From Kiritimatiellia bacterium (GTDB lineage: Bacteria > Verrucomicrobiota > Kiritimatiellia > CAIQIC01 > Lenti-01), in NCBI GenBank assembly GCA_018432565.1, contig JAHDSS010000114.1:1-7522 (forward strand): a stretch of 7,522 nucleotides of DNA, given 5' to 3'. Numbering within the stretch: position 1 is the stretch's first letter; each line of letters opens with the position of its first letter. The notes beneath the pieces are model-generated. The model saw only the letters and a program-made list of their open reading frames with translations, did no database searches and was not told the origin of the DNA. The position numbers were made by a program, and so were the translations under genes. This document shows positions 1-6,500 of the stretch, piece by piece.

Positions 1-267
1 CGCCTTTCAAACCTGAAACCCCCGCATACTGCCCTTGCCCCTCTCCCACCGTCAAGCCCCAATCTCCCCCGGGAAAATGCCGGGAAAATGCCTCCGAAAA
101 ATGCCCCACTCCAACCGGCTTTGCCTTGCGCCGCCCCGAGCCATGTCCTAGAGTTCATTCTTTGCCACACCTTCTGACTGTGGCGTTGAACCGCGCCGGC
201 CCCCCGGGTTGGATGCGGAATGAAACCTGATGAACCTGGGCGCCTGCGCCCTTGATGGAGACCGGAC
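1..267. other. Non-coding leader upstream of the acyl-CoA synthetase gene
   Basis: No convincing gene was found on either strand; short open stretches end quickly and lack ribosome binding sites. The segment holds a short tandem repeat at 69-103 and a small GC-rich palindrome at 238-251 (GGGCGC/GCGCCC) just before the ribosome binding site of the next gene. The promoter of that gene should lie here, but I could not identify a convincing -35/-10 pair. Confidence 0.5.
69..103. repeat. Short tandem repeat, unit CCGGGAAAATG
   Basis: Two exact 11-bp copies of CCGGGAAAATG lie at 69-79 and 80-90, followed by a degenerate third copy at 91-103 (CCTCCGAAAAATG). It is a small local duplication in non-coding DNA about 165 bp before the acyl-CoA synthetase start. 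No function can be read from it. Confidence 0.6.
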
Positions 268-1962
268 ATGACATTGAAAGAAGCCCTTGATCAGTCTGCC
301 CAGAAACACGGCGACAAGATCCTGATGAAGTACAAGCGCCTGGGCGCCTGGCAGACGCTGACCTACCGCCAGTTCCTCGACCAGGTGCGCGCCATCGCCG
401 AATCCCTGGCCCGCGACTGCCACATCCGGCCCGGCGACCGCGTCGCCCTGCTCGGCCCCAACTCCCCCGAATGGTGCGCCATCCATTACGCCATCACCGG
501 CCTCGCCGCCATCGCCGTCCCCATCGACGCCAAGCTCCAGGAGCAGGAAGTCACCCACATCCTTTCCGACTCCGGCGCCGCCGTCCTCCTGCTGGACTCC
601 GTCGGCGAAACCAACATCCTCGACATCGCCGGCCGCTGCCCCGCCATGCGCCACCTCATCCTCTACGGCGCCCAGCGCCCCGCCTTCGACAACGGCAAGA
701 CCAAGGGTCTCCAGATCCACGATTTCGATGAACTGCTCGCCCGGAACCAGGAGCACGCCCGGAGCCACGGCGCCGCCTATGACCGCCACCAGCCCAAGGA
801 GGACGACACCGCCTCGTTCATCTATACCTCCGGCACCACCGGCCGCCAGAAGGGCGCCATGCTCACCCACGGCAACTTCACCGCCAATTTCGCCTCCCTC
901 GATGCCGCCATCGAAATCCTGCCCGATGACAATTTCATGGTCATCCTGCCCCTTCACCATTCCTTCGCCTTCACCGCCTGCCTCGTCACGCCCGTCTGCT
1001 CCGGCACCCAGATGAGCTTCGTGGAAAGCCTCCGCACCGTCGGCGAAAACATCCGCGAAGCCTCGCCAAGCATCGTCCTCGCCGTTCCCCTCCTGCTCGA
1101 AAAGGTCTATGCCAAGCTCCAGGCCGGCGTCCGCGCCAACAAGATTGCCAGCCTTCTCTGGAAGATCGGCGCCCGCAACCCCGTCCGCAAGGGCATCCTC
1201 GAAAAGCTCGGCGGGCGCCTGCGCCTGATGGTCTCCGGCGGCGCCCCGGCCGATCCCCAGTTGCTGGCCGGGCTTGAGTCCGTCGGATTGAAAGCCCGCG
1301 AAGGCTACGGGCTCACCGAATGCTCGCCCGTCCTGACCCTCTCCCCCTTCGATGAACCCATCCGCCCCGGCTCCTGCGGCAAGGTCCTGCCCAACGTCGA
1401 AATGAAGGTCTTCGACCCCAACGCCGAAGGCGTGGGCGAACTCGCCGCCAAGGGCCCCAACATCATGAAGGGCTACTACAACAACCCCGACGCCACCGAG
1501 GAAGTCTTCCGCGACGGCTGGTTCCTCACCGGCGATCTCGGCTACATCGACGCCGACAACTACGTCTACATCACCGGCCGCAAAAAAGCTCTCATCGTCA
1601 ACCGCGAGGGCAAGAACATCTATCCCGAAGAAGTCGAAATGCAGATCAACCAGTCGCCGCTGATTCTCGAATCCGTGGTGCTGGGCTACCGGGATCCCGG
1701 CGAGGCCGTCGGCGAGCATGTCGGCGTCATCGTCGTCCCCGACGAGGAAGGCATCGCCGCCCTGGAAGCCGCCGAAAAGCGCAAGTTCAGCGAAAAGGAA
1801 ATCGAGGCCCGGGTCCGCGCCGAAGTCAAGAAGCAGGCCGCCGCCCTCGCCGACTACAAGCACCCGCGCCGGATCCGCATCCGCTGGGAGGAATTCAACA
1901 AAACCTCCACCAGCAAGATCAAACGCTACCTCTACGCCATGGACGAAGCCATCGTCGAGTAG
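268..1962 (+). CDS. fadD: Long-chain fatty acid-CoA ligase (AMP-forming acyl-CoA synthetase)
   Basis: This 564-residue protein belongs to the ANL adenylating superfamily. Family members activate a fatty acid with ATP to an acyl-adenylate and transfer it to CoA, feeding beta-oxidation or lipid synthesis in the cytoplasm. The core motifs are all visible: the phosphate-binding loop YTSGTTGRQKG at 186-196, the adenine-binding GYGLTECSP at 346-354, GWFLTGDLG with its ribose-binding Asp at 417-425, the hinge ITGRKK followed by VNREGKNIYPEEVE at 435-457, and a C-terminal KTSTSKIKR at 545-553 whose Lys550 is the likely catalytic lysine. The length is normal for a FadD-like enzyme and there is no signal peptide or membrane segment. 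The ATG at 268 is preceded by GGAG at 257-260 with a 7-nt gap. The gene looks monocistronic, closed by its own terminator. Motifs make the class secure; the chain-length preference, and so the symbol, is less certain. A related acyl-ACP synthetase or a ligase for another carboxylic acid remains possible. Confidence 0.93.
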   Translation: MTLKEALDQSAQKHGDKILMKYKRLGAWQTLTYRQFLDQVRAIAESLARDCHIRPGDRVALLGPNSPEWCAIHYAITGLAAIAVPIDAKLQEQEVTHILSDSGAAVLLLDSVGETNILDIAGRCPAMRHLILYGAQRPAFDNGKTKGLQIHDFDELLARNQEHARSHGAAYDRHQPKEDDTASFIYTSGTTGRQKGAMLTHGNFTANFASLDAAIEILPDDNFMVILPLHHSFAFTACLVTPVCSGTQMSFVESLRTVGENIREASPSIVLAVPLLLEKVYAKLQAGVRANKIASLLWKIGARNPVRKGILEKLGGRLRLMVSGGAPADPQLLAGLESVGLKAREGYGLTECSPVLTLSPFDEPIRPGSCGKVLPNVEMKVFDPNAEGVGELAAKGPNIMKGYYNNPDATEEVFRDGWFLTGDLGYIDADNYVYITGRKKALIVNREGKNIYPEEVEMQINQSPLILESVVLGYRDPGEAVGEHVGVIVVPDEEGIAALEAAEKRKFSEKEIEARVRAEVKKQAAALADYKHPRRIRIRWEEFNKTSTSKIKRYLYAMDEAIVE

Positions 1963-1980
1963 CCCCCTTAAGCCCTCTGG

Positions 1981-2009
1981 AGCCGGGACGCCCCCGTCCC
2001 GGCTTTTTT
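1981..2009 (+). terminator. Intrinsic terminator of the acyl-CoA synthetase gene
   Basis: A perfect 10-bp stem (AGCCGGGACG pairing with CGTCCCGGCT) with a CCCC loop is followed directly by a run of T ending at 2009. It begins 19 bp after the stop codon. This is a canonical rho-independent terminator on the plus strand. The minus-strand side lacks a matching T-run, so it is unlikely to serve the convergent decarboxylase gene. Confidence 0.92.
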
Positions 2010-2037
2010 ATTGCCCCTTTGGCCTGACCGGACGGCG

Positions 2038-2050
2038 CCCCCCCCCCCCC
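2038..2050. repeat. C13 homopolymer
   Basis: Thirteen consecutive C residues directly abut the left end of the 127-bp inverted-repeat element. C9 runs also occur at 2181-2189 (just beyond its right end), 2306-2314, 2585-2593 and 7100-7108. Such tracts are prone to slippage in replication and to length errors in sequencing. Confidence 0.75.
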
Positions 2051-2177
2051 GGCTGCGTCAAGAAAGCGGCTCATCGGAGACGATTCGCCCTACCCCACCC
2101 GCCCTTTCCCGGAAAGGGCAGGGCGTGGCATCCCTGCCGAGCCGGACTGTTCTGAAAACACCTTTCTTGACGCAGCC
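2051..2177. mobile_element. 127-bp MITE-like element with 16-bp terminal inverted repeats
   Basis: The ends are perfect inverted repeats: GGCTGCGTCAAGAAAG at 2051-2066 and its exact complement at 2162-2177. Nested inside are a second 6-bp pair (CGGCTC at 2067-2072 with GAGCCG at 2139-2144) and a 19-bp palindrome, GCCCTTTCC-C-GGAAAGGGC, at 2101-2119 near the centre. The whole segment can therefore fold into one long imperfect hairpin. It has no coding capacity and lies in the convergent gap after the synthetase terminator. Both flanks are C-rich, so no clear target-site duplication can be defined. Size, perfect ends and lack of a gene fit a non-autonomous miniature transposable element; a repeat-derived structured RNA or REP-type palindrome is the main alternative. 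No transposase is present in the window. Confidence 0.6.
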
Positions 2178-2189
2178 CTGCCCCCCCCC

Positions 2190-2314
2190 TGACCTCCGTC
2201 CTCTGTCCTCCGTCCCCCGCTCCCCCTGTCTCTTTTCCTGTTTTCCTGAGTTTCCTGTTTTCCTGCTTCGCTTTTCCGTCCCCCGCCCCCTCCGTCCTCC
2301 GTCCTCCCCCCCCC
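2190..2314. repeat. Polypyrimidine word array
   Basis: The plus strand is almost entirely C and T. It is built of repeated short words: several copies of TCCTCCGTCC-like units at both ends and TTTTCCTG repeated in the middle (about 2232-2265). A similar TCCTCCGTC/TCATCCGCC array recurs at about 7110-7160. No gene is supported here. The segment lies just beyond the 3' end of the decarboxylase gene. Confidence 0.6.
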
Positions 2315-2355
2315 ACTTGGATATTGGATATTGTTCTGTTGGATATTGGACATTG
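2315..2355 (+). repeat. TTGGATA module, copy 1
   Basis: An AT-rich 41-bp block consists of ACTTGGATATTGGATATTG, then TTCTG, then TTGGATATTGGACATTG: 7-mers of TTGGATA split by a short spacer. It closely matches the copy at 7276-7316. It sits between pyrimidine-rich DNA and the 3' end of the decarboxylase gene. Confidence 0.75.
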
Positions 2356-2372
2356 CTCCCCCCCTACCCCCC

Positions 2373-3156
2373 CTACTCCTTCTCCTTCTCCACTCCCGCC
2401 AGTTCCGCCTGGCGGTCCCGCGACAGATCCGCTTCCGCGAAATCCTTCGTTCCGGGCAGCTGCATCACCAGGCGGTCCAGCTCGTCCACCTGCGCCACCC
2501 CCGTCACCACGTCAAACGCCAGCACATGACCGCCGAACGAGCGGTCCTGGCTGATGAAATGCAGATGCCACCCCGGCACGTTCACCCCCCCCCACGTACG
2601 ACGGACACCGGAATCCCACCAGGGTCCCGGAAATATTCTTGCGGTTAAACACCGGCTGCGTCGCCGCCACCTCCTTCAGCGGCGGATACGGCCGGCTCTG
2701 CGCCGGCACGCTGCGCGTGCGCATCCGCTTGAAATGCCCGTCCACCCGGACCGCCGCAAACCGGTTCCGTCCCGGCACCTCGCGGTCCAGCAGCGCTTCC
2801 ACCCCCGCCATGTCCAGCCCCGAGGGCACGGCCACCTGGCGGTCCGGCTGAAACCGGCACACCGCGGCAAACGGCGTCTCCCCGTCCGGATCCGGCGCAT
2901 ACACCCGGCCATCCGCCCGCACCTGGTAAAACTGACCGTCCAGCAGCACCATCTCCCCGTCCAGGTCGTCAAACGTGCCGATGCCGAAATCCCCCTGCCG
3001 CCGCAGCTCCCGCAGGGACAGATCCCCGTCATAGACCCCCGCCAGCAGCGCATCAATCGTGGACGTCTGGAACACCGTGTTCCGCGAAGGCCCCGCGCAC
3101 CCCGCCAGCACCAGCCCCATGCACCCCAACGCCAGCCAACTCACTCGTCTTGCCAT
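2373..3156 (-). CDS. budA: Alpha-acetolactate decarboxylase, predicted lipoprotein, frameshifted in a G9 tract
   Basis: The enzyme family converts 2-acetolactate to acetoin. As written, translation from 3156 gives 214 residues ending at 2512, with the last 24 out of frame. Removing one G from the nine-G run (plus-strand C, 2585-2593) joins it to the frame ending at 2373 and yields 260 residues reading ...PSYVGGVNVPGWHLHF.... In the repaired protein His197, His199 and His210 have the HxH-x10-H spacing of the zinc ligands in the Brevibacillus enzyme (recalled as 194, 196, 207), and Glu68 and Arg148 keep the same +3 offset from its Glu65 and Arg145. Residues 1-20 form a lipoprotein signal peptide (MARR, hydrophobic core, lipobox LAGC with Cys20), so the protein should be exported and lipid-anchored. 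The start is fixed by a strong ribosome binding site and by the signal peptide. No acetolactate synthase gene is nearby. The family call is firm. Whether the shift is a sequencing error, a real pseudogene or a phase-variable switch cannot be told here. Confidence 0.88.
2585..2593 (-). repeat. G9 tract causing the decarboxylase frameshift
   Basis: On the coding strand the tract reads TACGT, nine G, TGAAC. Eight G would read Tyr-Val-Gly-Gly-Val-Asn and continue into the conserved VPGWHLHF motif; nine G shift the frame and remove all three predicted metal-binding histidines. The site is therefore both the point of disruption and a plausible slippage hotspot. Confidence 0.85.
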
Positions 3157-3159
3157 TCC

Positions 3160-3168
3160 ATCACCTCC
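3160..3168 (-). promoter_or_regulatory. Strong ribosome binding site of the decarboxylase gene
   Basis: The minus strand reads GGAGGTGAT, a nine-base complement to the typical 3' end of 16S rRNA. Its GGAGG core sits 7 nt before the ATG at 3156. It decides the start in favour of 3156, which opens a clean lipoprotein signal peptide, over an in-frame ATG at 3210. Confidence 0.85.
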
Positions 3169-3220
3169 ACTGCTGAAAACGACTCTACACCCCCGCCCCT
3201 CCCAAGCCAAGCCCCCCTGC

Positions 3221-3250
3221 GTTGGTTGTTGGTTGTTAGTCGTTGGTCGA
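3221..3250 (+). repeat. GTTGGT word array upstream of the decarboxylase gene
   Basis: Overlapping words of the type GTTGGTTGTTGGTTGTTAG and CGTTGGTCG fill this stretch. It directly precedes the second TTGGATA module. Similar words recur at 3303-3395 and 6974-7020, always with the G/T-rich side on the plus strand. Confidence 0.6.
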
Positions 3251-3252
3251 CT

Positions 3253-3286
3253 ACTTGGATATTGGTCTGTTGGATATTGGATATTG
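3253..3286 (+). repeat. TTGGATA module, copy 2 (one unit short)
   Basis: This 34-bp block, ACTTGGATATTGG-TCTG-TTGGATATTGGATATTG, matches the other TTGGATA modules but lacks one 7-bp unit before the TCTG spacer. It lies about 97 bp upstream of the decarboxylase start and is one of the few AT-rich stretches there. Confidence 0.75.
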
Positions 3287-3302
3287 AGCCCCCCTCCTCT
3301 AC

Positions 3303-3395
3303 GTTGGTCGTTTGTTGCTGGCCGTTGGTTGCTGGCCGGACCTCTGTTGGTCAGTGGTCAGTGGTCGGTGGTTGCTGGCCGGACCTCGGACCTCG
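3303..3395 (+). repeat. GTTGGTC / TTGCTGGCCGGACCTC word array
   Basis: The segment consists of repeated GTTGGTC and AGTGGTC words. A 17-bp unit, GTTGCTGGCCGGACCTC, occurs exactly at 3328-3344 and again at 3371-3387. Related units (GCTGGCCAGACTTCGGACC) continue at 3500-3520 just after the 101-bp direct repeat. No gene is supported in the decarboxylase-autotransporter spacer. Confidence 0.65.
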
Positions 3396-3405
3396 CCCCC
3401 CCACG

Positions 3406-3506
3406 CCCATCCGTCTCCATCCATGCTTGACGGTTTCGGTTGTCGCCTGTTCGATCCCCCATCCGTGCAATCCGTAAAATCCGTAGCTGGCTGTTGGCTG
3501 CTGGCC
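3406..3506 (+). repeat. 101-bp direct repeat, left copy (downstream of the autotransporter gene)
   Basis: Ungapped comparison with 7171-7271 gives 96 of 101 identical positions, in the same orientation. It starts CCCATCCGTCTCCATCC, includes GCTTGACGGTTTCG and a 9-bp-period run of ATCCGT units (GTGCAATCCGTAAAATCCG), and ends in GCTGGCTGTTGGCTGCTGGCC. Together the two copies bracket the whole inverse autotransporter gene. Confidence 0.9.
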
Positions 3507-3546
3507 AGACTTCGGACCTCCGACCTCGGACCTTCCCCCCTGGAGT

Positions 3547-3564
3547 CCCGACGCCCCCGTCGGG
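3547..3564. other. GC hairpin at the 3' end of the autotransporter gene
   Basis: CCCGACG pairs perfectly with CGTCGGG across a CCCC loop, 8 bp beyond the autotransporter stop codon. No T-run follows on the minus strand, so it is at best a weak terminator. It shares the GGAG...ACGCCCCCGT core with the terminator hairpin at 1981-2004 and may be a member of a repeated palindrome family. Confidence 0.5.
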
Positions 3565-3571
3565 CCCCCGT

Positions 3572-6500
3572 TCAAGGCCCCGGCGACACCGGCTGCGCAT
3601 CGCTGCTGTCAATGGTCCCCGCGCCCGCCTGCACGATCAGCGCCGGGTCCGGGGGAAACCGGCCCCACCAGTTGCCCCGCGCATCCAGCGGCGCCCCGGC
3701 CGGCCCGTTGTGGCGCACATTCACATCCTGATTGTCCAGCAGGCACCCGCTGGAAAACACCAGATCGAACCCGGCCGCCGGATCCGACCCCGACACATCC
3801 AGATCCAGTCCCGTCAGATTGCCCTGCAGGGTGTTGGCATATCCCCGCAGTTCGAGCGAATCCGACACGGACAGTTGCAGGCGCTGGCCGAATCCGTCGC
3901 CGCTCGCATGGCCGGTTGATTCGTTGTATCCCGATTCCACGACGCCCGTTTGAGCCGCCAGAATCCCGGTCAACCCTCCCTGGCCATTGCCGGCGGTTTC
4001 ATTGTACAAGGCGACCATCCGGCCCTGCACCCCGGCCAGCACCTCCATGCCGATCCCCGCGCCTTGCGGCGGATCCGCAGGATCGGCATTGCGGCCGGAC
4101 TCGTTTTGAAGCGCCGCGGCCATGGCGTTGCCTGCCGTGGCCTCCGCCCGGATCGCCAGACCGGCCCCTTCGTTGTCCATCGTCTCGTTCTGGGCAGCCA
4201 TGACCGACGCATCCCCGCTCGCCGACTCGGCGTCCAGCACCAGGCCGCCGCCCGCATTGAAACCGGCGGAGTTCTTCATGGCCACGATCTGCACCCCGCC
4301 GCTGCCGAAGGAACCCGAAGCCCGGCCGTACATCCCCGTTCCCGTCCCGTTCACCGCCCGGTTGTTCTCCAGCAGCACCCCGGCATCGCCATCAAAATAT
4401 CCCCGGGCATGCATGTGCAGCCCGTAGTCGCCGCACCGATCCGCCTGGTTGTCCTTGGCATAGACAACGGCCATCATGTTTTCCCTCTCGGTCGTCGCCG
4501 AACCCATCAGCCCGGCGGTCGAGCAATCCGATACCCGGTTTTTCTCCAGCCAGGCCTCGGCCCGGTCGCCCTCCGACCCCGCCCAGACATCGACCCCGAC
4601 ATCCCCGCTGCGTTCCACCTGGTTGTTCAGGGCCATGGCCGTGGCCGGGCCCGCATCCGTCTCCGCCACGGCCTGCACCCCGACCGACGTTACATCCGTG
4701 ACCCGGTTGGCTTCCACCCACGCCACCGCGCCGCCATCCCCGTGAGAAAACGCCTGCATCGAAACACCCCGCACTCCGCCGGCCACCACGTTGCCGCTGG
4801 CTTCCGCCCGCGATTCGCCGTCCGCGGTTTCCGTCCGCCCGCCGATGCCCATGTCCTGCACTCCCGACACGCGGTTCCCCGCCAGAAGCAGCCCCGCGTT
4901 TCCGGCCTGCTGCCCGAACGCTTCGCCATAGAGGCCATGCCCGCCGCCCCCGTCCACCTCATTGCCTTCCATCCGCACCAGGGCATCGCCGTCCACCGTG
5001 CGCACCCCGGCATACAGGCCGACTCCGCCCGCCGCGGCCCCCGCGTTCACCGCCGTGTTGTCCAGCAACTCAACCGTCATGCCGCCCGTCGATCCGGCGC
5101 CCGCCATCATCCGGAACCACAGCCCCCGGTCCGTCGTGTCCCGCACCGTGTTGCCGGAAATCCGGACCTCCCCGCTGTCGTATCCGTCCGCCACGCCCCG
5201 CAATCCGGCAATGCCGTTTTCAAACCGGTTGTCATCCACCCGCAGGCGCAGGGTCTCCCCGGCGCCGCCCGTCGCATCGATCAGCGCGCCCCAATCCGTG
5301 TTTTCGGCAAACCGGTTGCCGGCAACCCACGAATCAAATTTCCCGACGGCGCTGATGTGCAGTCCGCCCATATTGTCCCGGATCAGATTGTCCATCACAA
5401 GGATCCGCCCCGAACCCGAAGAGACGCCCAGCCCGGCCCCTTCCGTCGTGATTTCGAAGCCGGCGATCGCGGCGCCATCCGCTCCCAGGTTCACTTGAAT
5501 CCCCGTCCCGGTTCCCCGGACCACCGGCCGCGTGCCGCCTCCGAACGCCTTGCCGCCAAACCCCGGAATCGCCGTTCCGCTGCCGATCAGCGCCACATTG
5601 GCCTCCGTCACCATGGCGTTGGCGTAAGGGGTCCCCGCGGCCTGCACATACACCACCCGCCGCGGTGCCCCGTCCGGCCAGGTCACGGTATGCAGCCGGC
5701 TCGCCGCCTGCACCCCGGCAATCCCTCCCTGCACCGTCGCCTTCGGCGCTTCCGCCGTCCCCGGATTCCCGTCATTCCCCGCATCCCCGTCCACGAACGT
5801 GATCCCCTCCGCAATCACCGCCGTCGCGGATTCCTCGCGCCGCCGGATCTTCGTTTTGCTTTGCGCCGTCTTGGCCTGCCGGGCCGCATTTTCCACATAA
5901 CCCGATTTGCTCGTCTGGATTTTCGGATCCCGCATCACCATCTCGTCCAGCCGCGCCCGCAGGCCGGCATCCGCCCCAGCCGCTGTCCCCGCGAACGGAT
6001 TCCGCCCCTGCGCCAGCGCCCCGATCTCGAATGGCAGACGCACCCGCGCCCCCGCCCGCCAGTCGGTCTGGTTCAGTTCGCGATTCTCAAACACCTGCGC
6101 ATCCAGCAGCAGCCGCCCCTCCAGCGCCCGCACTTCCAGCCGCCCCGTCCAGCCCTTCAGGCAACCGCCGAACGGGTTGTCGAAATACTGGTAGCCCGCA
6201 AACACCCGCGTCTGAACAACGTCCTCCAGCACCGGCAGCCGCAGGCCGATTTCCGCATCCCAGCCTTCCAGCGCGGCCTCCCGGTTCTCGTACACCTGCG
6301 TCAGGGTCTCGCGCAACACGGTCTCCCGCAGGGTCAGCCGCGTCACGTAGTCCTGCCGGATGTCATGCGCCGCGCCGTACGGATCGCCCCAGATCGTTTC
6401 CACATCCTGCCGCAGCCGCCGCGTTTCCGTCACCGTCTCCGTCTCGACCACATCCACCAGCGCCGTGTCGCGGTCCGGCAGGTAGTAGTTGGCCCGCGCG

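Noticed and set aside
238..251. Palindrome GGGCGC-CT-GCGCCC before the acyl-CoA synthetase ribosome binding site, considered as an operator or attenuator
   Set aside because: The stem is short, the loop is too tight without opening a pair, no T-run follows, and such GC palindromes are common by chance in GC-rich DNA.
148..1863. A 571-codon open frame on the minus strand opposite the acyl-CoA synthetase gene
   Set aside because: Its Gly/Ala/Asp/Val-rich composition is the expected complement of C-ending codons on the plus strand; the synthetase has all its family motifs and a ribosome binding site.
2554..3477. A 307-codon plus-strand open frame across the decarboxylase gene and the following spacer
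   Set aside because: It has an Arg/Pro/His-rich composition, runs into repeat arrays, and lies opposite a gene with clear enzyme motifs.
3221..3540. Possible CRISPR array in the repeat-rich spacer
   Set aside because: Units are short (7-17 bp), imperfect and unevenly spaced, without constant 23-47 bp repeats and uniform unique spacers; no cas gene is present.
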